A stretch of DNA of 64,000 nt, taken from NCBI RefSeq assembly GCF_014649995.1, contig NZ_BMUC01000002.1, positions 186,662-250,661 on the forward strand, in the 5' to 3' direction. Position numbers and translations under genes: made by a program. Below, piece after piece: positions 43,289-56,044 of this stretch. The notes beneath the pieces were generated by a model that was not told the DNA's origin, made no database searches, and saw only the letters and a program-made list of their open reading frames with translations. The stretch's first letter is position 1. Every line of letters begins with the position of its first letter. Source of the DNA: Streptomyces griseoflavus (lineage in GTDB: Bacteria > Actinomycetota > Actinomycetes > Streptomycetales > Streptomycetaceae).

Positions 43289-44419
43289 GTGAAGATCCGG
43301 GTGGAACGCGACGTACTCGCGGAGGCAGTGGCCTGGGCGGCGCGCAGCCTTCCGGCCCGTCCGCCGGCGCCTGTCCTCGCCGGCCTGCTGCTGAAGGCCG
43401 AGGAGGGTCAGCTCAGCCTGTCGAGCTTCGACTACGAGGTCTCCGCGCGGGTGTCGGTGGAGGCCGAGGTCGAGGAGGAGGGCACCGTCCTGGTCTCCGG
43501 ACGGCTGCTGGCCGACATCTCCCGCGCCCTCCCCAACCGGCCGGTGGAGATCTCCACAGACGGTGTACGGGCGACCGTGGTCTGCGGATCCTCCCGGTTC
43601 ACCCTCCACACACTGCCTGTGGAGGAGTACCCGGCCCTGCCGCAGATGCCGAACGCGACGGGCACGGTCCCCGGCGAGGTCTTCGCCTCCGCCGTGCAGC
43701 AGGTGGCCATCGCGGCCGGCCGTGACGACACGCTGCCCGTCCTGACCGGTGTGCGGATCGAGATCGAGGGCGACACCGTCACCCTCGCCTCCACCGACCG
43801 CTACCGCTTCGCGGTCCGCGAGTTCCTGTGGAAGCCGGAGAACCCGGACGTCTCCGCGGTCGCCCTGGTGCCCGCCAAGACGCTCCAGGACACCGCCAAG
43901 GCCCTGACCAGCGGCGACCAGGTCATCCTGGCACTGTCGGGCTCGGGCGCGGGTGAGGGCCTGATCGGTTTCGAGGGCGCCGGCCGCCGTACCACCACGC
44001 GGCTGCTGGAGGGCGACCTCCCGAAGTACCGCACCCTGTTCCCGACGGAGTTCAACAGCGTCGCCGTGATCGAGACGGCCCCCTTCGTCGAGGCGGTCAA
44101 GCGCGTGGCCCTGGTCGCCGAGCGCAACACCCCGGTGCGGCTGAGCTTCGAGCAGGGCGTGCTCATCCTGGAGGCCGGCTCCAGTGACGACGCACAGGCT
44201 GTGGAAAGGGTCGACGCCCAGCTGGAGGGCGACGACATCTCGATCGCCTTCAACCCGACGTTCCTGCTCGACGGCCTGAGCGCCATCGACTCCCCGGTGG
44301 CCCAGCTGTCGTTCACCACGTCCACCAAGCCGGCGCTGCTCAGCGGCCGCCCGGCCGTCGACGCGGAGGCGGACGAGGCCTACAAGTACCTGATCATGCC
44401 GGTGCGGCTCAGCGGCTGA
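43289..44419 (+). CDS. dnaN: DNA polymerase III beta sliding clamp
   Basis: A 376-residue clamp that tethers the polymerase and many partners to DNA. Three similar domains are seen, beginning M/V-K-I-R-V-E-R-D-V-L, and the end Y-L-I-M-P-V-R-L is the canonical C-terminus, forming the hydrophobic partner-binding cleft. The GTG has AGGAGG upstream. The length is normal. It follows oriC directly, as in most bacteria. Confidence 0.97.
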   Translation: MKIRVERDVLAEAVAWAARSLPARPPAPVLAGLLLKAEEGQLSLSSFDYEVSARVSVEAEVEEEGTVLVSGRLLADISRALPNRPVEISTDGVRATVVCGSSRFTLHTLPVEEYPALPQMPNATGTVPGEVFASAVQQVAIAAGRDDTLPVLTGVRIEIEGDTVTLASTDRYRFAVREFLWKPENPDVSAVALVPAKTLQDTAKALTSGDQVILALSGSGAGEGLIGFEGAGRRTTTRLLEGDLPKYRTLFPTEFNSVAVIETAPFVEAVKRVALVAERNTPVRLSFEQGVLILEAGSSDDAQAVERVDAQLEGDDISIAFNPTFLLDGLSAIDSPVAQLSFTTSTKPALLSGRPAVDAEADEAYKYLIMPVRLSG

Positions 44420-44558
44420 GCAGCCGTTCCGAAGCCGCAGGTGAGGGCGTGCGGGTGAGCGCGTATGCCCACAGATGTGCGCGGGCGTCCGGGTTTAGGC
44501 TCGGACGCCGGTACGTAAGTGCCGTCACGCCACGTCGCATACCTAAGGAACTCAACTG

Positions 44559-45434
44559 ATGGAGCTCGGTCTCGTCGGCCTCGGCAAGATGGGCGGCAAC
44601 ATGCGCGAGCGGATCCGCCGCGCAGGGCACACCGTCTTCGGATACGACCGCAACCCGGACCTCGCCGATGTCCACAGCCTGCCGGAGCTTGTGGGTAAGC
44701 TCAGCGGCCCGCGCGTGGTGTGGGTGATGGTCCCGGCCGGCGGGCCGACCCAGTCCACCATCGACGAGCTCGCCGGGCTGCTCGAGCCGGGCGACGTCGT
44801 CGTGGACGGCGGCAACTCCCGCTGGACGGACGACGAGAAGCACGCCGAGCAGCTGGCGGCCAGGGGCATCGGCTTCGTCGACTGCGGTGTCTCCGGCGGA
44901 GTCTGGGGTCTGGAGAACGGCTACGCGCTGATGTACGGGGGCGACAAGGACGACGTCGCCAAGGTGCAGCCGATATTCGACGCCCTCAAGCCGGAGGGCG
45001 ACTTCGGTTCGGTGCACGCGGGCAGGGTCGGCGCGGGCCACTTCGCGAAGATGGTCCACAACGGCATCGAGTACGCCATGATGCAGGCCTACGCCGAGGG
45101 CTGGGAGCTGCTCGAGAAGGTCGACTCGGTGACGGACGTGCGGGAGGTGTTCCGCTCCTGGCAGGAGGGCACCGTCATCCGCTCCTGGCTGCTGGACCTC
45201 GCGGTGGACGCGCTCGACGAGGACGAGCACCTGGACGGGCTCCGGGGTTACGCCCAGGACTCCGGCGAGGGACGCTGGACGGTGGAGGCGGCGATCGACC
45301 ACGCGGTGCCGCTGCCGGCGATCACGGCCTCGCTGTTCGCGCGGTTCGCCTCCCGGCAGGAGGACTCGCCGCAGATGAAGATGATCGCGGCGCTGCGGAA
45401 CCAGTTCGGCGGCCACGCGGTCGAGAAGAAGTAA
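44559..45434 (+). CDS. gnd: 6-Phosphogluconate dehydrogenase (short, YqeC/Gnd2 class)
   Basis: A 291-residue enzyme of the short 6PGDH class, which lacks the C-terminal helix repeats of the 470-residue form. The Rossmann motif is [12 protein letters not shown]. The substrate motif [11 protein letters not shown] (about 107-117) and the catalytic [11 protein letters not shown] are intact. It makes ribulose 5-phosphate with NAD(P)H. It sits between dnaN and recF, a gene order typical of streptomycetes and unrelated to replication by function. The ATG has AAGGAA upstream. Confidence 0.93.
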   Translation: MELGLVGLGKMGGNMRERIRRAGHTVFGYDRNPDLADVHSLPELVGKLSGPRVVWVMVPAGGPTQSTIDELAGLLEPGDVVVDGGNSRWTDDEKHAEQLAARGIGFVDCGVSGGVWGLENGYALMYGGDKDDVAKVQPIFDALKPEGDFGSVHAGRVGAGHFAKMVHNGIEYAMMQAYAEGWELLEKVDSVTDVREVFRSWQEGTVIRSWLLDLAVDALDEDEHLDGLRGYAQDSGEGRWTVEAAIDHAVPLPAITASLFARFASRQEDSPQMKMIAALRNQFGGHAVEKK

Positions 45435-45459
45435 TCCACAGGGCACGCAGGTATCCACA
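45432..45459 (+). promoter_or_regulatory. Two DnaA-box-like sites between gnd and recF
   Basis: TAATCCACA (45432-45440, overlapping the gnd stop) and GTATCCACA (45451-45459). Each has the TCCACA core with weaker outer bases. They could influence recF transcription. Confidence 0.4.
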
Positions 45460-45507
45460 GGGCCGCTCGGCGGTCCGCAACGCCGCGGGGAGGTCGGCGA
45501 AACGACC

Positions 45508-46629
45508 ATGCACGTCACGCATCTGTCGCTGGCCGACTTCCGCTCCTACTCCCGGGTCGAGGTCCCGCTCGACCCGGGGGTGACGGCCTTCGTCGGCCCC
45601 AACGGGCAGGGCAAGACGAACCTCGTCGAGGCGGTCGGTTATCTCGCCACCCTGGGCAGCCACCGGGTCTCCTCCGATGCCCCGCTGGTCCGCATGGGGG
45701 CCGACCGCGCGATCATCCGGGCCCAGGTCCGGCAGGGCGAGCGGCAGCAGCTGGTCGAGCTGGAGCTGAACCCGGGCCGTGCCAATCGCGCCCGTATCAA
45801 CAGGTCCTCCCAGGTCAGGCCGCGGGACGTGCTGGGGATCGTCCGGACGGTGCTGTTCGCGCCGGAGGACCTCGCCCTGATCAAGGGCGATCCCGGTGAG
45901 CGGCGCCGTTTCCTGGACGAGCTGATCACCGCGCGTTCGCCGCGCATGGCCGGGGTCCGCTCCGACTACGACCGGGTGCTCAAGCAGCGCAACACCCTGC
46001 TGAAGTCGGCCGCGCTGGCCCGCCGGCACGGCGGGCGCACGCTGGACCTGTCGACGCTCGACGTGTGGGACCAGCACCTCGCGCGGGCGGGCGCCGAGCT
46101 CCTGGCGCAGCGGCTGGATCTGATCGGCGCGCTCCAGCCGCTGGCCGACAAGGCGTACGAGCAGCTCGCGCCCGGCGGCGGGCCCCTCGCTCTGGAGTAC
46201 AAGCCGTCCGCGCCCGGCGAGGCGCACACGCGTGAGGGCCTCTTCGAGCAGCTGACGGCGGCGCTCGCGGAGGCACGCAAGCAGGAGATCGAGCGGGGTG
46301 TCACCCTGGTCGGCCCGCACCGCGACGACCTGCTCCTCAAGCTGGGCCGGATGCCGGCCAAGGGGTACGCCTCGCACGGCGAGTCCTGGTCCTACGCGCT
46401 GGCGCTGCGTCTGGCCTCGTACGAACTGCTGCGCGCCGAGGGCAACGAGCCGGTGCTGGTGCTCGACGACGTATTCGCCGAGTTGGACACGCGGCGTCGC
46501 GAGCGGCTGGCCGAGCTGGTCGCCGCCGGGGAGCAGGTGCTGGTGACCGCGGCCGTCGACGACGACGTGCCCCAGGTGCTGGCGGGTACGCGGTTCGCCG
46601 TGGCGGAGGGGACGGTGGAGCGCGTATGA
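45508..46629 (+). CDS. recF: DNA replication/repair protein RecF
   Basis: A 373-residue SMC-like ATPase that loads RecA at gaps with RecO and RecR. Walker A is [11 protein letters not shown] (about 31-41). The signature and Walker B region are recognisable in [10 protein letters not shown] and [12 protein letters not shown]. The ATG has GGGAGGT upstream. The last four bases overlap dciA, so the two are translationally coupled. Confidence 0.96.
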   Translation: MHVTHLSLADFRSYSRVEVPLDPGVTAFVGPNGQGKTNLVEAVGYLATLGSHRVSSDAPLVRMGADRAIIRAQVRQGERQQLVELELNPGRANRARINRSSQVRPRDVLGIVRTVLFAPEDLALIKGDPGERRRFLDELITARSPRMAGVRSDYDRVLKQRNTLLKSAALARRHGGRTLDLSTLDVWDQHLARAGAELLAQRLDLIGALQPLADKAYEQLAPGGGPLALEYKPSAPGEAHTREGLFEQLTAALAEARKQEIERGVTLVGPHRDDLLLKLGRMPAKGYASHGESWSYALALRLASYELLRAEGNEPVLVLDDVFAELDTRRRERLAELVAAGEQVLVTAAVDDDVPQVLAGTRFAVAEGTVERV

Positions 46630-47168
46630 GCGGCCAGGAGGCGTCGGGCAGCGGTGCCGGGAAGGCCCCCGAGCCCTCCGGTGTGGATCTCGCGCGCGTG
46701 GCGTTGCGGGCCGCCAAGGAGGCGGCCCGCGCGCGGGGGGACGCGGCGCAGCAGAAGAAGCAGCCGCGGCGCGCCGGTCTGCGTTCCGGCGCGCGCGCCG
46801 ACCGGCGCGATCCGATGGCGCTGGGCGCCGCGATCAACCGGCTGCTCACCGAGCGCGGCTGGGAGGCGCCGGCCGCGGTGGGCGGGGTGATGGGGCGCTG
46901 GCCGGAGATCGTCGGTGAGGACGTGGCCAAGCACTGCGAGCCGGAGCGGTACGACGAGGACGAGCGGGTGCTGGTGGTGCGCTGCGACTCGACGGCCTGG
47001 GCGACGAATCTGCGGCTGCTCGCGCCGACGCTCGTCGCACGGCTGAACGAGGATCTCGGCCACGGCACGGTACGCATGATCAAGGTCGTCGGTCCCGCCG
47101 GTCCCGCCCGCCGGTTCGGGCCGCTGCGGGCCCCCGGGAGCACGGGTCCCGGTGACACGTACGGGTGA
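46626..47168 (+). CDS. dciA: DciA-like helicase loader (DUF721)
   Basis: A 180-residue protein with a disordered Ala/Arg-rich N-terminus (1-60) and the DUF721 domain (about 65-150) with [10 protein letters not shown] and [15 protein letters not shown]. DciA is the ancestral replicative helicase loader of bacteria without DnaC/DnaI, so it probably loads DnaB from this window. It starts on the ATG overlapping recF's stop (ATGA). Confidence 0.93.
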   Translation: MSGQEASGSGAGKAPEPSGVDLARVALRAAKEAARARGDAAQQKKQPRRAGLRSGARADRRDPMALGAAINRLLTERGWEAPAAVGGVMGRWPEIVGEDVAKHCEPERYDEDERVLVVRCDSTAWATNLRLLAPTLVARLNEDLGHGTVRMIKVVGPAGPARRFGPLRAPGSTGPGDTYG

Positions 47169-49661
<2,493 letters not shown>

Positions 49662-49703
49662 GTCGGTCTCAGCTGACCGCACCAGGAAGGATCTTCACCA
49701 GCA

Positions 49704-52301
49704 ATGACCGACGAGAACACTCCCGTCACGCCTCTCGGGGACGTGGAAGCCTCCGCCATGCGCGTCGAGCCCGTCGGGCTCGAGACGGAGATGCAGCGCT
49801 CGTACCTCGACTACGCGATGTCCGTCATCGTCTCGCGCGCGCTGCCCGACGTCCGTGACGGCCTCAAGCCCGTCCACCGGCGTGTGCTGTACGCCATGTA
49901 CGACGGCGGCTACCGCCCCGAGCGCGGCTTCTACAAGTGCGCCCGCGTGGTCGGCGACGTCATGGGCAACTACCACCCGCACGGCGACTCCTCGATCTAC
50001 GACGCGCTGGTCCGCCTGGCGCAGCCGTGGTCGATGCGGATGCCGCTGGTGGACTCCAACGGCAACTTCGGCTCCCCGGGCAACGACCCGGCGGCGGCGA
50101 TGCGCTACACCGAGTGCAAGATGGCGCCGCTGTCGATGGAGATGGTCCGTGACATCGACGAGGAGACCGTCGACTTCACGGACAACTACGACGGCCGTTC
50201 CCAGGAGCCGACCGTCCTGCCGGCCCGCTTCCCGAACCTGCTGATCAACGGCTCGGCCGGTATCGCGGTCGGTATGGCGACCAACATCCCGCCGCACAAC
50301 CTGCGCGAGGTCGCGGCCGGCGCCCAGTGGTACCTGGAGAATCCGGAGGCCTCCCACGAGGAGCTCCTGGACGCGCTGATCGAGCGGATCAAGGGCCCCG
50401 ACTTCCCGACCGGCGCCCTGGTGGTCGGCCGCAAGGGCATCGAGGAGGCGTACCGCACCGGTCGCGGGTCGATCACCATGCGCGCGGTGGTCGAGGTCGA
50501 GGAGATCCAGAACCGCCAGTGCCTGGTGGTCACGGAGCTGCCCTACCAGACCAACCCCGACAACCTGGCGCAGAAGATCGCCGACCTGGTGAAGGACGGC
50601 AAGATCGGCGGCATCGCCGACGTGCGCGACGAGACCTCCTCGCGCACCGGTCAGCGCCTGGTCATCGTGCTGAAGCGGGACGCGGTCGCCAAGGTCGTCC
50701 TGAACAACCTGTACAAGCACACCGACCTGCAGACCAACTTCGGCGCCAACATGCTGGCCCTGGTCGACGGCGTGCCGCGCACACTGTCCCTGGACGCGTT
50801 CATCCGGCACTGGGTGACGCACCAGATCGAGGTCATCGTCCGCCGTACGCGCTTCCGGCTGCGCAAGGCCGAGGAGCGGGCACACATCCTGCGCGGCCTG
50901 CTGAAGGCCCTGGACGCCATCGACGAGGTCATCGCGCTGATCCGGCGCAGTGACACCGTCGAGATCGCGCGCGGGGGCCTGATGGACCTCCTGGAGATCG
51001 ACGACATCCAGGCCAACGCCATCCTCGAGATGCAGCTGCGCCGGCTGGCCGCGCTGGAGCGCCAGAAGATCGTCCAGGAGCACGACGAACTCCAGGCGAA
51101 GATCAACGAGTACAACGAGATCCTCGCCTCCCCGGTCCGCCAGCGCGGGATCGTCAGCCAGGAACTCGCCGCGATCGTGGAGAAGTACGGCGACGACCGC
51201 AAGACGAAGCTGATCCCCTACGAGGGCGACATGTCCATCGAGGACCTGATCGCCGAAGAGGACATCGTCGTCACGGTCACGCGCGGGGGCTACATCAAGC
51301 GCACCAAGACCGACGACTACCGGGCGCAGAAGCGGGGCGGCAAGGGGGTGCGCGGCGCGAAGCTCAAGGAAGACGACATCGTCAACCACTTCTTCGTGTC
51401 CACCACCCACCACTGGCTGCTGTTCTTCACCAACAAGGGCCGTGTGTACCGGGTGAAGGCGTACGAGCTCCCCGACGCCGGACGTGACGCGCGCGGGCAG
51501 CACGTGGCGAACCTGCTGGCCTTCCAGCCGGACGAGACGATCGCCCAGATCCGCGCGATCCGGGACTACGAGGCGGTGCCCTACCTGGTCCTGGCCACCA
51601 AGGCGGGCCTGGTGAAGAAGACGTCTCTGAAGGACTACGACTCGCCGCGCTCGGGCGGTGTGATCGCGATCAACCTGCGGGAGCAGGAGGACGGAACCGA
51701 CGACGAACTGATCGGTGCCGAACTCGTCTCGGCCGATGACGACCTGCTGCTGATCAGCAGGAAGGCGCAGTCGATCAGGTTCACGGCCACGGACGACACG
51801 CTGCGTCCCATGGGCCGTGCGACCTCGGGCGTCAAGGGCATGAGTTTCCGCGAGGGGGACGAGCTGCTCTCGATGAATGTTGTTCGACCCGGTACGTTCG
51901 TGTTCACTGCTACGGACGGCGGGTACGCGAAGCGGACCGCTGTCGACGAGTACCGCGTCCAGGGACGCGGCGGCCTCGGCATCAAGGCCGCCAAGATCGT
52001 CGAGGACCGCGGATCCCTCGTCGGCGCGCTGGTGGTCGAGGAGACCGACGAAATTCTCGCCATCACGCTGTCGGGTGGTGTGATTCGTACGCGAGTCAAC
52101 GAGATCAGGGAAACCGGCCGTGACACCATGGGCGTCCAACTGATCAATCTGGGCAAGCGCGATGCCGTCGTCGGCATCGCCCGTAACGCCGAGGCGGGAC
52201 GCGAGGCGGAGGAAGTCGACGGCGACGTGGCCGTGGACGACACCACCGACGGGGACGCGACCACCGGTACGGACGAGGGTGAGGCGCCCTCGGCCGAGTA
52301 G
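49704..52301 (+). CDS. gyrA: DNA gyrase subunit A
   Basis: An 865-residue subunit that cuts and rejoins DNA. The active tyrosine is Y135 in A-A-M-R-Y-T-E. The quinolone region is [10 protein letters not shown]; Ser96 is at the position that is Ser83 in E. coli, so it appears fluoroquinolone-sensitive. The GyrA box Q-K-R-G-G-K-G is near residue 543 in the six-bladed C-terminal domain, followed by an acidic tail (D/E/T-rich, about 835-865). The ATG has AGGAAGGA upstream. Confidence 0.97.
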   Translation: MTDENTPVTPLGDVEASAMRVEPVGLETEMQRSYLDYAMSVIVSRALPDVRDGLKPVHRRVLYAMYDGGYRPERGFYKCARVVGDVMGNYHPHGDSSIYDALVRLAQPWSMRMPLVDSNGNFGSPGNDPAAAMRYTECKMAPLSMEMVRDIDEETVDFTDNYDGRSQEPTVLPARFPNLLINGSAGIAVGMATNIPPHNLREVAAGAQWYLENPEASHEELLDALIERIKGPDFPTGALVVGRKGIEEAYRTGRGSITMRAVVEVEEIQNRQCLVVTELPYQTNPDNLAQKIADLVKDGKIGGIADVRDETSSRTGQRLVIVLKRDAVAKVVLNNLYKHTDLQTNFGANMLALVDGVPRTLSLDAFIRHWVTHQIEVIVRRTRFRLRKAEERAHILRGLLKALDAIDEVIALIRRSDTVEIARGGLMDLLEIDDIQANAILEMQLRRLAALERQKIVQEHDELQAKINEYNEILASPVRQRGIVSQELAAIVEKYGDDRKTKLIPYEGDMSIEDLIAEEDIVVTVTRGGYIKRTKTDDYRAQKRGGKGVRGAKLKEDDIVNHFFVSTTHHWLLFFTNKGRVYRVKAYELPDAGRDARGQHVANLLAFQPDETIAQIRAIRDYEAVPYLVLATKAGLVKKTSLKDYDSPRSGGVIAINLREQEDGTDDELIGAELVSADDDLLLISRKAQSIRFTATDDTLRPMGRATSGVKGMSFREGDELLSMNVVRPGTFVFTATDGGYAKRTAVDEYRVQGRGGLGIKAAKIVEDRGSLVGALVVEETDEILAITLSGGVIRTRVNEIRETGRDTMGVQLINLGKRDAVVGIARNAEAGREAEEVDGDVAVDDTTDGDATTGTDEGEAPSAE

Positions 52302-52319
52302 CACGAGGAGTGAGTCAGC

Positions 52320-53063
52320 GTGAGCGGAGCCACGGGCGCCGGACCGACCGGAACCAGTAGGGGAACGGACGGCGGTGGCCGTGGCTCCGCCGCGCGGGCG
52401 ACAGATCCGCACACGACCAATCTCAAAGCGATCAAGTCGCCCGCGAAGGACGGCTCCTCGTCCGACAGACAGGGATCCCAGGGGGGAACCGTGACGGACA
52501 CCCGAGGCCCGCAGGCCGCGCCGGACCAGGGCGCGGGCGCTCAGACGGCCTCACCGCTGCCGGGGGAACGGCAGTCGCGGCAGCAGGCGGGCCCGTACCA
52601 CCCGCCGCAGGCCTACCCGGACCAGTCCGGTACGGCAGCCGGCCAGACCGGCGCGGTACGACGCCCGCGCACCGGGGCCCGCACTACCCCGCGCGTGCGC
52701 AAGGCGCGCCTGCGCGTCGCCAAGGCCGACCCCTGGTCGGTGATGAAGGTCAGCTTCCTGCTCTCCATCGCGCTCGGCATCTGCACGATCGTCGCCGCCG
52801 CGGTGCTGTGGATGGTCATGGACGCGATGGGCGTGTTCTCGACGGTCGGCGGCACCATCTCCGAGGCGACCGGCTCCAACGAGTCGAACGGCTTCGACCT
52901 CCAGTCGTTCCTGTCGCTGCCCAACGTGCTGATGTTCACGACGATCATCGCGGTCATCGACGTCGTCCTGGCGACGGCCCTCGCGACGCTCGGCGCGTTC
53001 ATCTACAACCTCTCCGCCGGTTTCGTGGGCGGCGTCGAGCTGACGCTCGCCGAGGACGAGTGA
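52320..53063 (+). CDS. DUF3566 membrane protein (CwsA-region type, downstream of gyrA)
   Basis: A 247-residue protein with a long disordered Gly/Pro/Gln-rich N-terminus (1-125) and the DUF3566 domain at the end. That domain has two membrane helices (about 144-165 and 200-230) and a basic cytoplasmic stretch V-R-K-A-R-L-R-V-A-K just before them. It occurs after gyrA in actinobacteria (Rv0007 in mycobacteria). The function is unknown. The GTG start has GAGGAG upstream, 18 bp after gyrA; the two are probably one transcript. Confidence 0.85.
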   Translation: MSGATGAGPTGTSRGTDGGGRGSAARATDPHTTNLKAIKSPAKDGSSSDRQGSQGGTVTDTRGPQAAPDQGAGAQTASPLPGERQSRQQAGPYHPPQAYPDQSGTAAGQTGAVRRPRTGARTTPRVRKARLRVAKADPWSVMKVSFLLSIALGICTIVAAAVLWMVMDAMGVFSTVGGTISEATGSNESNGFDLQSFLSLPNVLMFTTIIAVIDVVLATALATLGAFIYNLSAGFVGGVELTLAEDE

Positions 53064-53184
53064 GCTGCTCACAGCGGTTTCCGCGGCTCCTCCGAGGGCC
53101 CTCCGACAACCGATTTTGGGACTGCCCCGGTCGTGCGCTAATCTTCAGGAGTCAGCGCGCGGGACATACACCGCAGAGCGCGGC

Positions 53185-53261
53185 GGGGCTATAGCTCAGT
53201 TGGTTAGAGCGCATCCCTGATAAGGATGAGGCCACAGGTTCAAATCCTGTTAGCCCCACCA
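53185..53261 (+). tRNA. ileT: tRNA-Ile (anticodon GAT)
   Basis: The cloverleaf is complete: 7-bp acceptor GGGGCTA/TAGCCCC, D-loop AGCTCAGTTGGTTAGAGC, anticodon loop CTGATAA and T-loop GTTCAAATC. CCA is encoded (53259-53261). A terminator hairpin follows. Confidence 0.98.
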
Positions 53262-53266
53262 GCGAG

Positions 53267-53298
53267 AAGACCCCCGGCCGGTATCGGCCGGGGGTCTT
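53267..53298 (+). terminator. Terminator after tRNA-Ile
   Basis: A 14-bp perfect stem (53267-53280 with 53285-53298) with a GTAT loop, six bases after the tRNA. Confidence 0.9.
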
Positions 53299-53480
53299 CG
53301 CCATGTCCGACCGGTACCGGCCGGAACCGGCCGATGCGGAGAGGGCACCGTTCCCGGCAGCGGGCCTCGCGTTCGCGAGGAGGCGGACCGAGGGGGTCGG
53401 TCGTGGCCGTAGGCGCTGCGGGGACCGTCGGGACGCCGGGGCGATGTGCCGTGCGTCCGGGGGACGTCCCGTGTACAGCC
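53299..53480. other. Structured non-coding stretch between two related hairpins
   Basis: No gene is seen. It has several short palindromes, such as CCTCGCG/CGCGAGG (53365-53380). The hairpins at both ends share an AGACCCCCG-CCGG arm. It may be a duplicated terminator or the remnant of a lost gene. Confidence 0.4.
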
Positions 53481-53521
53481 ACAGGAAGACCCCCGCCGGA
53501 TGTCGGCGGGGGTCTTCCTGT
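53481..53521. terminator. Strong hairpin terminator downstream of the small secreted-protein gene
   Basis: An 18-bp perfect stem, arms 53481-53498 and 53504-53521. It lies about 108 bp beyond the end of the minus-strand gene at 53629-54000 and could serve it; it resembles the tRNA-Ile terminator. Confidence 0.8.
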
Positions 53522-53628
53522 GCTCACGGCCGGGGGAGTCGTCGTCGTGCCGGGGTGCTGTACGCAAGTTCGCCAGGACTCGGGGAAGCAGCGACGGCAC
53601 GAGGAGGGCTCGGCAGGGGTGTTCGCGG

Positions 53629-54000
53629 TCAGCGCTGGAGCGGGATGCGGCCGCCGGCGGGTTCGGACCGGGAGGACGCCGTGTCGTCGCCGGAGCAGTC
53701 CGCGGAGCCGGATTCCTCCGCGGTGTCGTCGACGGGACGGTGCCGGCAGCCGGGGGACTTGCCGTGGGCCTCGGCGTGGATGCGCTGCTTCATCGTGGGG
53801 GGCAGGGCTCTGATCAGTGACCAGGACCAGAGGGGCACCGTCGGTTCGGCCGTCGTGGACGCGCTGTCGCTGTTGCGGGCCTTCTCGGTCTGCGGTACGG
53901 CCGCCGAGGCGGTCGTGGTGATGAGTCCGAGCGCCGTGCACAGTGCGAGGAACGCGGTGACGACGGCGTTCCACAGCTTCATGACCTTGTTCCGGGCCAT
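53629..54000 (-). CDS. Small secreted protein, unknown function
   Basis: A 123-residue protein with the ATG after GTGAGGGG. It has a signal peptide: K-L-W-N-A-V-V-T-A-F-L-A-L-C-T-A-L-G-L then A-S-A-A (cleavage near residue 34). The mature part is short, polar and Ser/Glu/Thr-rich with two cysteines and no clear domain. It resembles small streptomycete exported proteins of the DUF6344 type (from memory). It lies alone and divergent from the DLW-39 gene. Confidence 0.72.
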   Translation of the reverse strand: MARNKVMKLWNAVVTAFLALCTALGLITTTASAAVPQTEKARNSDSASTTAEPTVPLWSWSLIRALPPTMKQRIHAEAHGKSPGCRHRPVDDTAEESGSADCSGDDTASSRSEPAGGRIPLQR

Positions 54001-54339
54001 GGCCCCTCACTTTCGGGTTGGGCGATTTGCGTACTTTCCTCATGATGTGTATGAGGCTCGCGAAGTGGTGGACCGACGCCCGTGGCGCGTGGATGTTCAG
54101 ATGAACACCACTCGGATGGACGCATGAAGGGAGAAAAGCTGAGAAGGCGGGGGGTAAGAGCCCGAAACCACAGCCTGTGGAGAGGTGAGCACCCTCCGGT
54201 CAGCCGGCCGTGTTCCCCTCCTACTGCACCGGGATCCGGGGCAGTTCGCATGGCCGACGCAGGTCACCGATCGGTATCGGCCGGTGTGTATAGTCGGGCG
54301 CCAGAGGTCCCCTACGTCAACGAAAGACGAGGTCGCGCG
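54001..54339. other. Divergent intergenic region, no gene seen
   Basis: Lies between the small secreted-protein gene and the DLW-39 gene. It should hold promoters for both, but I see no convincing boxes and no long repeats. Confidence 0.5.
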
Positions 54340-54468
54340 GTGAAGAAGCTTCTCCTGGTCGCACTGGCCGCCATCGGCGGGCTCCTCGTGTACCGCCAGA
54401 TCCAGGCGGATCGCGCCGAGCAGGATCTGTGGACGGAGGCGACTGACTCCGTGCCCACGGGTTCGTGA
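54340..54468 (+). CDS. DLW-39 family small protein
   Basis: A 42-residue protein from a GTG with GAGG upstream. A hydrophobic N-terminus (K-K-L-L-L-V-A-L-A-A-I-G-G-L-L-V) is followed by R-Q-I-Q-A-D-R-A-E-Q-D-L-W-T-E-A-T-D, the name-giving D-L-W motif. These tiny proteins are conserved near the actinobacterial gyrA/tRNA region, but their function is unknown. It is probably a single-pass membrane peptide. A strong terminator with TTTT follows. Confidence 0.88.
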   Translation: MKKLLLVALAAIGGLLVYRQIQADRAEQDLWTEATDSVPTGS

Positions 54469-54492
54469 GTATCGATTTCCGACGCTGAACAG

Positions 54493-54521
54493 ACCCCGGC
54501 CGCCTTCGCGGTCGGGGTTTT
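54493..54521 (+). terminator. Intrinsic terminator after the DLW-39 gene
   Basis: A hairpin ACCCCGGCCGC / GCGGTCGGGGT with a CTTC loop followed by TTTT, 24 bp after the stop. Confidence 0.9.
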
Positions 54522-54609
54522 GTGTGTCCCGGGACCTTGTCCCGGGGCCTCGCCCTCGGGGCAGGATGGGCGACACGGTGCGACGTCCGGCAGCGACGAG
54601 GGGTGGCGC

Positions 54610-56034
54610 GTGAGGGGACGGCAGTGTACGGCGCGGGGACGGGCGGGACACCGGCGTGGCCGGCGCCTGGCCGCCGGATGCGCGGGCCTGGCGCTGGTGC
54701 TCGGGCTGGGGGGCGCTCCGCCGGGGCAGCAGGCCTCGGCCCTCGAGACCGCCGGGAAGACCGGCCCCGGGGCCGCCGCCGACGCCACCGCGCTCGCCGG
54801 GGCCCCCCGCTCGGCACCGCCCGGTTACGGGGGGAGCTCCGCGGACCCAGGAACCTATGCCTTCTCCGGGGACGCGCGGACGATCGACGGTGCGGTGAGC
54901 ACCGCGGAGGCCGTGGAACTGGTGCCCGGCCGCTCCTACCGGAGCACCCTCCCGCCGACCGGCAAGATCTACTACCGGCTGCGCCTCGACGCCACCACGA
55001 ACCTCTACGCCTCCGCCACCGCGGTCCCCCCGGCCGGCCACGACGCCCCCGTCACCGACGGGGTCAAGGTGTCCGTACGGAACAGCGACGGCCGCTCCTG
55101 CGACGTGGACACGGCGAGCTTCGGCGCCGGCGGCAGCCCCCACCCGGTCACCGCGTCGGCCATGAGGGAGATCTCCCCCAGGAGTTCCCCGTGCGACGAC
55201 GCCGGTACGTACTACCTGACCGTCGAGCGGGCCGACCCGGACGGCAGGAACGCCTCCCCCGACGCCTGGGAGATGGAGCTCACCACGGTGTCGGAGCCGG
55301 CGCCTGAGACGACCGGTGCCACCAGCGCGCCCGAGGACGGGAACTCCGCCCCGCCCACCCTCGTCACGGGGGAGCCGGAGAGGCGGGCGGGCGGTGCGGG
55401 CTTCGGCCGGGCCACGGCAGTCGGTGAGGGAGTGTGGCGGGACGACATACGTCCCGGCCGGACGCTCTTCTACCGGGTGCCCGTCGACTGGGGGCAGCAG
55501 CTCCAGGTCACCGCCGAGCTGGGCAGTTCGGGCCCGGACGCCGGTGGCTATGTCGCCGCCGCACTCGACCTGGACCTCTACAACCCCGCCCGCGGCCAGG
55601 TCGACGACCTGGGCCTCGGCTACGGAGGCGCCCAGAAGTCCAGGAGCCTCGCGCCGCTGCCACCGGTCGCGCACGCCAACCGGCACTCCTCCGGCCGCCG
55701 GATCGCGGCGACGCGTTTCGCCGGCTCCTATTACCTCGTCGCGCACCTCACACCGGAGGTCGCCGACGAGTTCGGGGACGGGCCGGTGCCCCTGACCCTG
55801 CGGGTGGGGCTGAGCGGTGCGCGCCAGGACGGGCCCGGTTACGCGGGGCAGCCCGTTCCGGCGGACGTCTTCACGGTCACCGGCGAGGACCGGGAGGCGG
55901 CGGCCGAGGGCGGCGGCGCGGGCGGTGACGCCTTGTACCGGGTGCTCGCGGTGGGTGGCATCGGCACGGGAAGCGCGCTGCTGGTGGGACTCGGCCTGTG
56001 GACCCTGGCGGCCCGTCGGCGGGCCGTCCCGTAG
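54610..56034 (+). CDS. Secreted, membrane-anchored protein of unknown function
   Basis: A 474-residue protein from a GTG with GAGGGG upstream. An arginine-rich start and a hydrophobic stretch (about 15-42) form a signal peptide. The mature part (50-440) has beta-rich, Pro/Thr/Gly-rich segments without a known motif; a pair of cysteines is seen near residues 165-200. One hydrophobic helix (about 445-465) and R-R-R-A-V-P close the protein, so the C-terminus is anchored. It ends 10 bp from the convergent Ser/Thr kinase gene. Together they may form a sensing pair, but this is only context. Confidence 0.7.
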   Translation: MRGRQCTARGRAGHRRGRRLAAGCAGLALVLGLGGAPPGQQASALETAGKTGPGAAADATALAGAPRSAPPGYGGSSADPGTYAFSGDARTIDGAVSTAEAVELVPGRSYRSTLPPTGKIYYRLRLDATTNLYASATAVPPAGHDAPVTDGVKVSVRNSDGRSCDVDTASFGAGGSPHPVTASAMREISPRSSPCDDAGTYYLTVERADPDGRNASPDAWEMELTTVSEPAPETTGATSAPEDGNSAPPTLVTGEPERRAGGAGFGRATAVGEGVWRDDIRPGRTLFYRVPVDWGQQLQVTAELGSSGPDAGGYVAAALDLDLYNPARGQVDDLGLGYGGAQKSRSLAPLPPVAHANRHSSGRRIAATRFAGSYYLVAHLTPEVADEFGDGPVPLTLRVGLSGARQDGPGYAGQPVPADVFTVTGEDREAAAEGGGAGGDALYRVLAVGGIGTGSALLVGLGLWTLAARRRAVP

Positions 56035-56044
56035 ACGGTGTGGG

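Noticed and set aside
43550-43558. A DnaA box (ATCTCCACA) inside dnaN
   Set aside because: It is a single weak match inside coding sequence and could easily be chance.
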